8,554 nt of DNA, taken from Nocardiopsaceae bacterium. GTDB taxonomy: Bacteria > Actinomycetota > Actinomycetes > Streptosporangiales > Streptosporangiaceae. The position numbers and the translations under genes are program-made. The notes beneath the pieces were generated by a model. It saw only the letters and a program-made list of their open reading frames with translations. It had not been told where the DNA came from and made no database searches. The DNA lies in the NCBI GenBank assembly GCA_031254715.1, contig JAIRTY010000647.1, forward strand, positions 1 through 8,554, in the 5' to 3' direction. Of the stretch, positions 1 through 6,751 are shown piece after piece (position 1 is the first letter of the stretch; every line of letters begins with the position of its first letter).

Positions 1-606
1 GCCGTGCGAGCGGGGGAGGCGGTGGGCTACCGGGGCGCGGGAACGGTCGAGTTCCTGCTTGATGTCGCCGCTGACGAGTTCATGTTCCTGGAAATGAACA
101 CCAGGCTGCAGGTCGAGCACCCGGTCACCGAGCTGGTCACCGGCATCGACCTGGTGGAACAGCAGTTCCTGGTGGCGGCCGGCGACCCGGTGAGCTTCGA
201 TCCGGCGGCCGTGGCGCCGCAGGGGCACGCGATCGAGCTGCGGGTGTACGCCGAGGACCCGGTCCGGTTCCTGCCCAGCCCGGGCACGATCACCGAATGG
301 ACGGCGCCGTCCGGCCCCGGCATCCGGGTGGACGCCGGGTACCAGGCCGGCAACCAGGTGACGCCGTTCTACGACCCGCTGCTGGCCAAGCTCTGCGTGC
401 ACGGCGCGACCAGGGATGACGCACTGGCAACGGCCAGGGACGCGGTGGCGGCCTTCCGGATCACCGGGCTCAGGACCAACCTGCCGTTCCACGCCGAGCT
501 GCTGGCCAGGGACGAGTTCGTGACCGGCGGGTACGACACGTCGGTGGTGTCGCGGATGCGGGCGCCGGGGGGATCTGGGGGGGGCGTCCCCCCTGGCCAG
601 CACTGA
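1..606 (+). CDS. Biotin carboxylase subunit of an acyl-CoA carboxylase (C-terminal part, 5' truncated)
   Basis: This is the last 201 codons of a biotin carboxylase, which uses ATP and bicarbonate to carboxylate biotin on a carrier protein. The gene begins upstream of the window. Numbered from the first codon seen, residues 31-44 read EMNTRLQVEHPVTE. This is the family's catalytic strand, with the metal- and ATP-contacting Glu and Asn and the active-site Arg of EMNTR, preceded by the GAGTVEFL strand. Residues about 75-190 form the C-terminal biotin carboxylase domain (HAIELRVYAEDP, PSPGTI, GNQVTPFYDPLLAKL, GLRTNLPFH). The protein stops soon after that domain, so it carries no fused biotinyl domain; the separate carrier gene at 714 fits as partner. 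The last dozen residues are low complexity (GGSGGGVPPGQH) and are encoded by a G8/C-rich tract, so the exact C-terminus is uncertain. The acyl-CoA substrate cannot be told, because no carboxyltransferase gene is in view. Confidence 0.93.
   Translation, partial: AVRAGEAVGYRGAGTVEFLLDVAADEFMFLEMNTRLQVEHPVTELVTGIDLVEQQFLVAAGDPVSFDPAAVAPQGHAIELRVYAEDPVRFLPSPGTITEWTAPSGPGIRVDAGYQAGNQVTPFYDPLLAKLCVHGATRDDALATARDAVAAFRITGLRTNLPFHAELLARDEFVTGGYDTSVVSRMRAPGGSGGGVPPGQH
577..593. repeat. G8 tract with GGGGGG-CGT-CCCCCC inverted repeat at the biotin carboxylase 3' end
   Basis: Eight G residues (577-584) are followed by CGT and six C residues (588-593). A perfect 6-bp G/C stem with a 3-base loop can therefore form just before the stop codon at 604-606. 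A second G6 run lies at 567-572. The structure sits inside the reading frame. It could act as a weak transcriptional pause or mRNA-end structure, and homopolymers of this length are also prone to slippage or sequencing error. No T-tract follows, so a classical intrinsic terminator is not supported. Confidence 0.5.
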
Positions 607-632
607 GGCAGCGCACCAGTGGGCCGGGCTCG

Positions 633-1742
633 CTACCGGCGCGGCCGCCCGGCCGTCCACAATGGGAGCTGGCGGGCCGCGCTCCGGCCGGCCGCCGAGG
701 AGAGGAGCACCGGGTGACCGAAGTCCGCGCGGAGATGGTCGCGAACGTCTGGAAGGTGGTCGCCGCCGAGGGGAGCCGGATCGGCACCGGTGACGTGCTG
801 GTGATCCTCGAATCGATGAAGATGGAGATCCCCGTCCTCGCCGAGTCCGCCGGGACCCTGACCAAGCTGGACGTGGCCGAGGGCGACGTGATCCAGGAGG
901 GCGACCTCATCGCCATCATCGAGTAACTCCGCCCGCCCCGCGCGCCGCCCGCACGCCGGTTCGTCGGGATTCCAGCGGTAGGGCGTGGTGCGGGCCAGCG
1001 GAACGAATCCGAGCCGGCGCAGGATGGGCTCGCTGTCCGGCAACGCGTCCACCTGCAGGTAGCGGTAGCCACGGGCGGCGGCCAGGCCGGCCCGGTAGGC
1101 GATCAGGGACCGGTAGATGCCCTGTCCCCGCCAGGCGGGCAGGGTCCCGCCGCCCCACAGGCCGGTGAACTCGCTGCCGGGCAGGAACTCGGCCCGGGCC
1201 GAGCAGACCGGCTCGTCGCCGGCCATCGCCACCACCATGGCCATCGCATCCGGCGAATCCCGTAGCTGCCCGAGCAGGGACCGGCGCAGCCCGTCGTGGC
1301 TGCCGCCGAAGACCCGCTCGTGCACGTCGACGAGCATTCCGACGCCGGCCTCGCCGGTCACCGGCAGCAGCCGCACCCCGGCGGGCAGCACCGGCTCCGC
1401 CGCGACCGCGCCGACATCGGCAGCCATGAGCATCTCGTCGGCCTCGCTCGCGAATCCGGCCGCCAGCAGCCGCTGAGCCAGGTCAGGTGGCTGATCGTAG
1501 TCGTAGAGCTTCCATTCGAACGGCTGGCCGCGGTCGCGGAACCAGGCCACCTGGCGGGCGATCACCGCCCCGGCATCTGCGTCGGCAAGCTCTGACCAGG
1601 TAATGCCCGACCAGCCGCGGCCGTCCCCGGCGGTCCAGCGGACGACCTGGCCGTCAGCCTCGATGAGTGCACCCGACCCGTCCGGCCGGGTGCTGCGACG
1701 GACCTGGGAGTTGAATGCAGCGAGCACCTGAGCAGGATCCAC
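633..1742 (-). CDS. GNAT-family N-acetyltransferase with an anomalous C-terminal read-through
   Basis: The frame encodes 369 residues. Residues about 120-258 form a Gcn5-related acetyltransferase domain. The acetyl-CoA-binding motif A is at 200-217 (TLPAWRGQGIYRSLIAYR), and beta strand plus helix 4 follow (RYLQVDALPDSEPILRRLGFV). The domain ends naturally near residue 259 (TTPYRWNP, about position 966). Residues 1-115 form a separate N-terminal region seen in some actinobacterial GNATs; the acceptor substrate is unknown. Past residue 259 the frame continues about 110 residues, antisense through the entire biotin carrier gene, and stops at 633. That tail is Arg/Gly/Pro/His-rich and unlike a domain, so it is probably a lost stop codon or a frameshift; the alternative minus frame stops at 916. 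The start is a GTG at 1740-1742, the first possible start after an in-frame TGA at 1755-1757. The Shine-Dalgarno signal is weak. The gene lies 75 bases downstream of the IlvG-like gene and could share its transcript. Confidence 0.8.
   Translation of the reverse strand: MDPAQVLAAFNSQVRRSTRPDGSGALIEADGQVVRWTAGDGRGWSGITWSELADADAGAVIARQVAWFRDRGQPFEWKLYDYDQPPDLAQRLLAAGFASEADEMLMAADVGAVAAEPVLPAGVRLLPVTGEAGVGMLVDVHERVFGGSHDGLRRSLLGQLRDSPDAMAMVVAMAGDEPVCSARAEFLPGSEFTGLWGGGTLPAWRGQGIYRSLIAYRAGLAAARGYRYLQVDALPDSEPILRRLGFVPLARTTPYRWNPDEPACGRRAGRAELLDDGDEVALLDHVALGHVQLGQGPGGLGEDGDLHLHRFEDHQHVTGADPAPLGGDHLPDVRDHLRADFGHPVLLSSAAGRSAARQLPLWTAGRPRR
714..926 (+). CDS. Stand-alone biotin/lipoyl-binding carrier protein (TB7.3-like BCCP)
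   Basis: This 70-residue protein is a complete single biotinyl domain. Residues 33-40 read ESMKMEIP, the biotinylation motif, with Lys36 as the biotin attachment site. The two flanking half-motifs expected of the flattened beta-barrel are present (EGSRIGTGDVLVILE and EGDVIQEGDLIAIIE). As I recall it, the sequence closely resembles the roughly 71-residue mycobacterial carrier TB7.3, which is also a free-standing domain. It would shuttle carboxybiotin between a biotin carboxylase and a carboxyltransferase in the cytoplasm. The GTG start is supported by an AGGAG at 703-707, six bases upstream. The biotin carboxylase ends 107 bases upstream on the same strand, so the two are probably co-transcribed and function as partners. 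The same DNA is also open on the minus strand as the tail of the GNAT frame, which I regard as read-through rather than coding. Confidence 0.93.
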   Translation: MTEVRAEMVANVWKVVAAEGSRIGTGDVLVILESMKMEIPVLAESAGTLTKLDVAEGDVIQEGDLIAIIE

Positions 1743-1785
1743 TCCCGAAGGGCATCATTGACTGCCCAGAGCGCGCAACTGCTTT

Positions 1786-1817
1786 CCCGGGGCCGGTACC
1801 GGCACCGGCCGGCCGGG
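1786..1817 (-). terminator. GC-rich hairpin just after the IlvG-like gene (possible terminator)
   Basis: GGCCGGT (1791-1797) pairs with ACCGGCC (1804-1810) around a 6-base loop. An outer CCCGG (1786-1790) can pair with CCGGG (1813-1817) across a GG bulge. The centre also contains the perfect palindrome GCCGGTACCGGC (1792-1803). The hairpin directly follows the stop codon at 1818-1820 on the minus strand. There is no U-tract, so it may be a weak or U-less terminator, a pause site, or an mRNA 3' end before the GNAT gene. Confidence 0.35.
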
Positions 1818-3524
1818 TCAGACGCCCGTGGTGGACCGGGGGTAGGCGACGGCGGGGTCGGTGATGATGTTGACCAGGTAGGGGACCCCGGCGTCGAATG
1901 CCCGGCGCAGTGCCGGGCCGATGTCCTCCGGGCGGGTCACCAGCTCACCGCCGCCGCCGAGTGCCCGCACCACCTCGTCGTAGCGGCAGCCGGGCTGGAG
2001 CTCGGCCGCCACGTCGTAGCCGTAGAGCGCCTGCATCGGGTACTTCTCCAGGCCCCAGATCCCGTTGTTGCCGCAGATCATGACCACCGGGAGCCGGTGC
2101 CGGACCAGGGTGTCGGCGTCCATCAGCGAGAACCCGGCCGCGCCGTCCCCGAGCAGCAGCACCACCTGGGACGACGGCCGGGCGATGCGGGCGGCGATCG
2201 CGTAGCCGAGCCCGGTTCCCAGGCAGCCATACGGCCCCGGGTCCAGCCACCCGCCGGGCTGAGCGGGCTCGATGTGCCGGCCCGCGTAGGACACGAAATC
2301 GCCGCCGTCGCCGATCACCACCGCGTCGCCGGCCAGCAGCCTGGCGAGCTCGCCGTAGATCCGGACCGGGTGGATCGGGTCGGCCGCGCTGGCCAGCAGT
2401 TCCTGGTCGGCGGACAGGGCCTGGTCCCTGGCCGCCTGCAACCGCGGCAGCCAGGATTCCTCCCAGGCGGCCGGGCCGGCCGGCCGCGCCCGGCCGGACT
2501 GCGCGGCCAGCCCGGTGAAGAACGCCGCCAGGTCGCCAGCGGCCGAGGCAGCGAGCGGGCAGTGGCCGGCGAGCTGGCCGGGATGGTCGGCGATGTGCAC
2601 CACCTGCGCCCGCTGGCTGCCGCCGGAACCGCCGAACTCGCCGTACCCGAGCCGGAAGTCCAGCGGCGCGCCGGCCACCAGCACCAGGTCCGCCTCCCGG
2701 AAGGCCACCGATCGGGCGCGGGTCACCAGCAGCTCGTGGCCGGCGGGCAGCACCCCCCGGCCCTGGCCGTTGGCGATCACGGGCAGCCGCAGTTCCGACG
2801 CAGCGGCGGCGGCGGCGTCCTCGGCACCGCCCAGCCACACGTCCGAGCCGATCACCAGCACCGGGCGGCTGGCGCTGGCGAGCAGGCCCGCGATCGCGGC
2901 GATATCAGCCGGATCCGGTCCCGCGTCGACTGCGGGGCCGGCCGGGTCAGCGGCGGCCGCCGCGGCCGGCGCCGGGCCGGCCTGGCCGAACAGGGCTTCC
3001 AGCGCGAAATCGAGGAAGACCGGGCCCCGGTGGGCGGCAACGGCCAGCCGGAACGCCTCGTCCGTGGCGGCGGCCACCTTGCCCGCCTCGTGCTCGGTGA
3101 ACGCGCGCTTGGTGACCGGCGCGAGCAGCGGCGGCTGATCGATTTCCTGCAGGCTGCCAGCACCCCAGCGGTAGTCCGGCGCCCGCCCGCCCAGCACCAC
3201 CACCGGGGAGCCGTTGAAGTGGGCGGTGGTGACGGCGCTGACGCCGTTGGTCACGCCCGGGCCGGCGGTGAGGACAGCGAGGCCGGGGCTGCGGGTCAGC
3301 CGGGCGGTCGCCTCGGCGGCGAACACCGCGGTCTGCTCGTGCCGGACATCCATCAGCCGCATCGGCGGGTCCGCCCGGACGGCGCCGTCGTAGAGGGGGA
3401 ACACGTGCCCCCCGGACAGGGTGAACATCGTCGCCACGCCGTGCCGCCGGGCCACGGCCACCGCCTGCGCACCGCCGTGCCCGGGCTGCGGCCCGCTGCC
3501 GCCTGGCTGCTGACCTTCCGTCAT
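1818..3524 (-). CDS. IlvG-like thiamine diphosphate-dependent enzyme (acetolactate synthase large-subunit family)
   Basis: This 568-residue protein has the three-domain layout of the acetolactate synthase / 2-hydroxyacyl-CoA lyase family. The N-terminal pyrimidine-binding domain (about 17-180) contains FTLSGGHVFPLYDG and RHEQTAVFAAEA, with Glu63 in the place of the catalytic ThDP Glu. A central domain covers about 203-345. The C-terminal pyrophosphate-binding domain (about 390-560) has GDGAAGF (459-465) followed by GNN (485-487), the GDG...N metal/ThDP motif. The order FTLSGGH, RHEQT, LTAGPGVTNG, GGRAP, GSLQEIDQ matches my memory of mycobacterial IlvG (Rv1820). No regulatory small subunit is adjacent, so this may be a catabolic or alternative ALS, or a lyase on another 2-hydroxyacyl or 2-oxo acid substrate. 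The ATG at 3522-3524 has GGAG only one base upstream and lies 9 bases after the aminotransferase stop, so translational coupling in one operon is likely. It is clearly a ThDP enzyme; its reaction is uncertain. Confidence 0.88.
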   Translation of the reverse strand: MTEGQQPGGSGPQPGHGGAQAVAVARRHGVATMFTLSGGHVFPLYDGAVRADPPMRLMDVRHEQTAVFAAEATARLTRSPGLAVLTAGPGVTNGVSAVTTAHFNGSPVVVLGGRAPDYRWGAGSLQEIDQPPLLAPVTKRAFTEHEAGKVAAATDEAFRLAVAAHRGPVFLDFALEALFGQAGPAPAAAAAADPAGPAVDAGPDPADIAAIAGLLASASRPVLVIGSDVWLGGAEDAAAAAASELRLPVIANGQGRGVLPAGHELLVTRARSVAFREADLVLVAGAPLDFRLGYGEFGGSGGSQRAQVVHIADHPGQLAGHCPLAASAAGDLAAFFTGLAAQSGRARPAGPAAWEESWLPRLQAARDQALSADQELLASAADPIHPVRIYGELARLLAGDAVVIGDGGDFVSYAGRHIEPAQPGGWLDPGPYGCLGTGLGYAIAARIARPSSQVVLLLGDGAAGFSLMDADTLVRHRLPVVMICGNNGIWGLEKYPMQALYGYDVAAELQPGCRYDEVVRALGGGGELVTRPEDIGPALRRAFDAGVPYLVNIITDPAVAYPRSTTGV

Positions 3525-3533
3525 TCTCCGACG

Positions 3534-4757
3534 CTACTGGTGATAGCCGGACAGGAACTCCGCCAGCCGCCCGATGGCGTCGCCGAGCACGTCCACCCCG
3601 GCCAGGAACACCAGCCGGAAATGATCGGTGGTCGGCAGGTTGAAGCCGGTGCCGTGCGTGATCAGCAGGTGCTGCCGTTCCAGCAGGTCGATGACGAACT
3701 GCTGGTCGTCGCGGATCTTGTGGACCTCGGGATCGAGCCGGGGGAACACATACAGTGCCCCGGCCGGCCGCACGCAGTCCGCCCCCGGGATCTCGCTGAC
3801 CTGCTGCCAGGCGAAGTCCCGCTGCTCCCGGAGCCGGCCGCCGGGCCGCAGCAGCGCGGCGATGCCATCCGGCTCTGACCCGCCCCGTCCGGAGAGGGCC
3901 GTCTCGATCGCGTACTGAGCCGGCACGTTCGGGCACAGCCGCATGTTCGCGAGCAGTTCCAGGCCCTCCAGGTAGTCTGCGGCGTCGTCCCGGGGCCCGC
4001 TGATCACCAGCCAGCCGGACCGGAACCCGGCCGCCCGGTGGGTCTTGGACAGCCCGCACATCGTGAGCATCAGCAGGTCGGGCGCGAGCGTGGCGGCCGT
4101 CTCGTGCACCGCGCCGTCGTAGAGGATCTGGTCGTAGATCTCGTCCGCCAGCACCAGCAGCCGGTGCCGCCTGGCCACCTCAAGCAGGCCGAGCAGGGTG
4201 TCGCGGGAGTAGACCGCCCCGGTGGGGTTGTTGGGGTTGATGATCACGAGCGCCCTGGTCCGGGGACTCACCTGGTCGGCCACGTGGTCGAGGTCGGGCT
4301 GCCAGCCGGCCTGCTCGTCGCAGCGGTAGTGGACGGCCCGGCCGCCGGACAGGCTCACCGCGCCGGTCCACAGCGGGTAGTCGGGGCTCGGGACCAGCAC
4401 CTCGTCGTCCGGGTTCAGCAGCGCCTGCAGCGACATCACGATGAGTTCCGACACCCCGTTGCCCAGGTAGACGTCGTCGGCGCCGACCCCGGCAACGCCC
4501 CGGGCAGCATAGTGGCTGGCCACCGCCTCCCGGGCGGACTGGATGCCACGGGCGTCGCTGTAGCCCTCGGCGTCCCTGATGTTGCGTACCACCTCGGCCA
4601 CCACCGGGTCCGGGGCGGTGAGACCGAACGGGGCCGGGTTCCCGAGATTGAGCTTGAGGATGCGGTGCCCCTCGGCCTCCAGCTCGCGGGTCCGGCGCAA
4701 CACCGGTCCCCGGATGTCGTAGTGCACGCTCTGGAGCCTGCTGGCCTGCGACACCAT
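3534..4757 (-). CDS. alaA: AlaA-type glutamate-pyruvate aminotransferase (PLP fold type I)
   Basis: The 407-residue product should transfer amino groups between alanine/pyruvate and glutamate/2-oxoglutarate using pyridoxal phosphate in the cytoplasm. Residues 10-50 (HYDIRGPVL, LKLNLGNPAPFG) and the end FLSGYHQ match remembered E. coli AlaA very closely. So do YLGNGVSELIV, PDYPLWTGAVSLS and LLANMRLCPNVPAQ. The expected residues are present: NPNNPTG at 174-180, Asp205 in ADEIYD, the Schiff-base Lys238 in GLSKTHRAAGFRSGW, and the substrate-carboxylate Arg381 in DHFRLVFL. I chose the ATG at 4755-4757 because homology begins there and GGAGG lies 9 bases upstream. The frame stays open to 4976, but that extension is Pro/Ala/Arg-rich with no family resemblance. 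The IlvG-like gene follows after 9 bases, so the two form an operon around pyruvate. A broader aspartate-aminotransferase annotation is possible, but the AlaA match is more specific. Confidence 0.93.
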   Translation of the reverse strand: MVSQASRLQSVHYDIRGPVLRRTRELEAEGHRILKLNLGNPAPFGLTAPDPVVAEVVRNIRDAEGYSDARGIQSAREAVASHYAARGVAGVGADDVYLGNGVSELIVMSLQALLNPDDEVLVPSPDYPLWTGAVSLSGGRAVHYRCDEQAGWQPDLDHVADQVSPRTRALVIINPNNPTGAVYSRDTLLGLLEVARRHRLLVLADEIYDQILYDGAVHETAATLAPDLLMLTMCGLSKTHRAAGFRSGWLVISGPRDDAADYLEGLELLANMRLCPNVPAQYAIETALSGRGGSEPDGIAALLRPGGRLREQRDFAWQQVSEIPGADCVRPAGALYVFPRLDPEVHKIRDDQQFVIDLLERQHLLITHGTGFNLPTTDHFRLVFLAGVDVLGDAIGRLAEFLSGYHQ

Positions 4758-4765
4758 GCCTTGCA

Positions 4766-4772
4766 CCCTCCC
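4766..4772 (-). promoter_or_regulatory. Ribosome binding site that decides the alaA start
   Basis: On the minus strand this reads GGGAGGG, whose GGAGG core (4767-4771) lies 9 bases before the ATG at 4755-4757. It supports the short, homology-consistent start over the 73-residue-longer open frame that begins at 4976. Confidence 0.7.
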
Positions 4773-5077
4773 GTTCCGGTGGGTCGGTTGCGCTCGTGCG
4801 GTATCCGCGGTTGGTCCCGCCGTCGGCGGAAGGCCAGGCGCGCCCTGGCCCGGGCCGGATCTGGCCGGCCCGCTGGGCGCCATTGCCCGTGCGGCACGTG
4901 AGCGGCATACTACCGGCGGTGCTGGGGGCGCCGCGTCGCCGGCCTGCCGGGGATGTCGGCGGCACCCGGCCGCCAACGGCCCTGTTCCCCCGCCCCCTAT
5001 GACCCGGCGGCCCTATTGCCCGGCCTGGCTGGCGATCATCCCGGCGATGGCACCGGTGAGCCAATCCTGAGCCTGAA

Positions 5078-5096
5078 CGTCAACCGTAAGTTGACG
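5078..5096. promoter_or_regulatory. CGTCAAC-CGTAA-GTTGACG dyad (operator-like or small hairpin)
   Basis: This is a perfect 7-bp inverted repeat with a 5-base spacer: CGTCAAC at 5078-5084 and GTTGACG at 5090-5096. It shares base 5096 with the adjacent long palindrome. Its symmetry and 19-base length suit a dimeric regulator's operator. However, it lies 54 bases beyond the mctP stop and over 320 bases upstream of alaA, so it may instead be the second stem of a mctP 3'-end structure. The same TTGAC/GTCAA half-site recurs upstream of the DUF3311-mctP operon. Confidence 0.4.
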
Positions 5097-5141
5097 CTGG
5101 GCTCGTTCCGGGCCCGGATCCGGGCCGGGAACGAGCCCAGC
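5096..5141 (-). terminator. 46-base near-perfect palindrome after mctP (probable strong hairpin terminator)
   Basis: GCTGGGCTCGTTCC (5096-5109) pairs with GGAACGAGCCCAGC (5128-5141). Inside them, 5111-5126 is itself a perfect 16-base palindrome centred on GGATCC. The only mismatch is G5110 opposite G5127. The structure begins 9 bases after the mctP stop codon at 5150-5152, where a transcription terminator for the minus-strand operon would lie. No U-run follows the stem, as is common for actinobacterial terminator-like hairpins. The arms would form an unusually long stem (up to about 21 pairs), so a protein-binding or mRNA-stabilising role is also possible. Confidence 0.55.
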
Positions 5142-5149
5142 TATCGCAG

Positions 5150-6751
5150 TTACACCGCTCCGGCGGCCTGACCGCCCATCGCCATCGGCGGCGCCTCGAC
5201 CTCCTCGTAGTCGCTGGGGCTCGTCTCGTCCCGTCCCCGCGGCAGCTTCGCGAACACCAGGGTGAGCACGGTGGTGACGACGAGGTTGGCGACGAGGCCG
5301 ACGAGCCCGGTCCAGATCGTCACCTTGGTGTCGAACCCCCAGGTGCTGAGCGCGAACGACGCGCTGCCGAAGTGATCGGTGGTCTTGCCGGGCGTGACAT
5401 AGAGCATGTAGACGGACAGGCCCATGCCCGCCAGCCAGCCGACCACCAGTGCCCACCGGTGGAACCACCGGGTGTACAGGCCGAGCACCACCGCCGGCAG
5501 GATCTCGATGACGATGACCCCGCCGATGAGCTGGAACTCGATGGCGAACGAGACCTTCAGGGTGACGATCACGGCCACCGCGCCCAGCTTGAGGATCACC
5601 GACACGATCTGGCTGACCAGCCCCTCCTCCCGGTCGCTGGCATTCCGCCGGATGTAGGGCCGGTAAATGTCCCTGGCGAACGTGTTCGCCGCGGAGATCC
5701 CCATGATGGCCGCAGGCACCAGGGCGCCGATGGCGATCGCGCCGAACGCGATCCCGGCGAACCAGTGCGGGAACTGGCTGTTGAACAGCACGGGCACGAT
5801 GGTGGTGCTGTCGGGCGCCTTGGCGGTGCCGCCCACCGGCTTGACGTGCGCGGCGAGCGCCATGTAACCGAGCAGCGCGATGAAGCCCAGCATCAGCGAG
5901 TACGCGGGCAGCAGCGACATGTTCTTCTTCACGACGCTCCGGTCGCGGGTGGCGAGCACCCCGGTCACCGCGTGCGGGTAGAGGAACAGGGCCAGGGCCG
6001 AGCCGAGCGCGAGCGTCGAGTAGCCGAGGTACTGCGGGCCGGCCAGCAGGGTGCTGGCCGGGGGCGTGGCGCCCTTCAGCGCGGTGGCGGCCCGGTGGAA
6101 GATGACGTCGTAGCCGCCGAGCTTGTACGGGATGTAGATGACCGCGACCAGCACCATCACGTAGATGAGGATGTCCTTGACGAACGCGATCAGCGCGGGC
6201 GCCCGCAGTCCCGAGGTCCAGGTGTAGGCGGCCAGCGCGATGAACGCGATCCACAGCGGCCAGTCCCCGCCGATGCCCATGACCTCCACGATCGCCTTGA
6301 TCCCGGTCAGCTGCAGCGCGATGTAGGGGATGGTAGCCGCGATGCCGGTGATCGCGACCAGGAGCGAGAGGAACGGGGACCCGTGCCGTCCCCGGACGAA
6401 GTCGGCGGCGGTGACGTAACCGTGCTCGTGGCAGACCGACCACATCCGCGCCGCGACGAACATCACCAGCGGGAAGACGGCGATCGTGTACGGCACCGCG
6501 AAGAAGCCCGCCGCGCCGGTCCCGAACAGTAAGGCGGGCACCGCCACGAACGTGTACGCGGTGTACAGGTCACCGCCAATGAGGAACCAGGTGACCCAGG
6601 TGCCGAACCGGCGGCCGCCGAGCCCCCACTCCTCGACGCTGGCCAGGGACGTGGCGCGCTTCCACCGGGTGGCCGTGAACCCGAGCGCGGTGACGATCAC
6701 GAACATCGCCACCACGATGCCGAATTCGAGCCCGTTGAACTTTGGGATCAT
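5150..6751 (-). CDS. mctP: MctP-like monocarboxylate permease, sodium:solute symporter (SSS) family
   Basis: This 533-residue polytopic membrane protein belongs to the SSS family (LeuT fold, about 13 membrane segments). Hydrophobic stretches run from residues 8-28 through to about 482-501. The family's characteristic stretch, PAAIMGISAANTFARDIYRPY, covers residues 346-366. EEWGLGGRRFGTW (40-52) and FLIGGDLYTAYTFVAVP (56-72) are typical of the N-terminal part. The last 30 residues are a soluble tail. Overall it fits the rhizobial MctP type, which takes up lactate, pyruvate and related monocarboxylates, but the substrate is inferred, not shown. The ATG at 6749-6751 overlaps the stop of the DUF3311 gene (ATGA), with GGAG a few bases upstream, so the two are translationally coupled. 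This pairing is standard for the subfamily. A long palindrome follows the stop. A neighbouring alanine-pyruvate aminotransferase supports, but does not prove, a pyruvate-related role. Confidence 0.87.
   Translation of the reverse strand: MIPKFNGLEFGIVVAMFVIVTALGFTATRWKRATSLASVEEWGLGGRRFGTWVTWFLIGGDLYTAYTFVAVPALLFGTGAAGFFAVPYTIAVFPLVMFVAARMWSVCHEHGYVTAADFVRGRHGSPFLSLLVAITGIAATIPYIALQLTGIKAIVEVMGIGGDWPLWIAFIALAAYTWTSGLRAPALIAFVKDILIYVMVLVAVIYIPYKLGGYDVIFHRAATALKGATPPASTLLAGPQYLGYSTLALGSALALFLYPHAVTGVLATRDRSVVKKNMSLLPAYSLMLGFIALLGYMALAAHVKPVGGTAKAPDSTTIVPVLFNSQFPHWFAGIAFGAIAIGALVPAAIMGISAANTFARDIYRPYIRRNASDREEGLVSQIVSVILKLGAVAVIVTLKVSFAIEFQLIGGVIVIEILPAVVLGLYTRWFHRWALVVGWLAGMGLSVYMLYVTPGKTTDHFGSASFALSTWGFDTKVTIWTGLVGLVANLVVTTVLTLVFAKLPRGRDETSPSDYEEVEAPPMAMGGQAAGAV

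Larger units (their letters stand above)
4758..5149. other. Gene-free interval between mctP and alaA
   Basis: These 392 bases hold no gene I can support. At the mctP end (5078-5141) are a short dyad and a long palindrome, listed separately. The rest must contain the alaA leader and promoter on the minus strand. A TAGTAT (4907-4912, minus strand) resembles a -10 box, but I see no convincing -35 at the expected distance, so this is a weak candidate only. The alaA frame is open through 4976 and other frames are open too, as is usual at this GC content, but none gives a recognisable protein or a credible start. Confidence 0.5.

Noticed and set aside
639..682. Inverted repeat GCGCGGCC / GGCCGCGC between the carboxylase and carrier genes
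   Set aside because: The 8-bp arms are 28 bases apart and made only of G and C, so chance pairing is likely at this GC content.
1758..3878. A 706-codon open frame on the plus strand
   Set aside because: It is antisense to the IlvG-like and AlaA genes and has Arg/Gly/Pro/His-rich composition with no recognisable domain. Long antisense frames are expected at this GC content.
4758..4976. A 73-residue N-terminal extension of AlaA
   Set aside because: It is Pro/Ala/Arg-rich and unlike the family, while the ATG at 4755-4757 has a good Shine-Dalgarno and begins exactly where AlaA homology starts.
5013..6443. A 476-codon minus-strand frame overlapping mctP
   Set aside because: It is a shifted reading of mctP with extreme Arg/Gly/His content; the true frame shows clear SSS-family motifs and membrane segments.
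5372..6532. A 386-codon plus-strand frame
   Set aside because: It is antisense to mctP, dominated by Arg, Asp, Gly and His, with no credible start or family resemblance.
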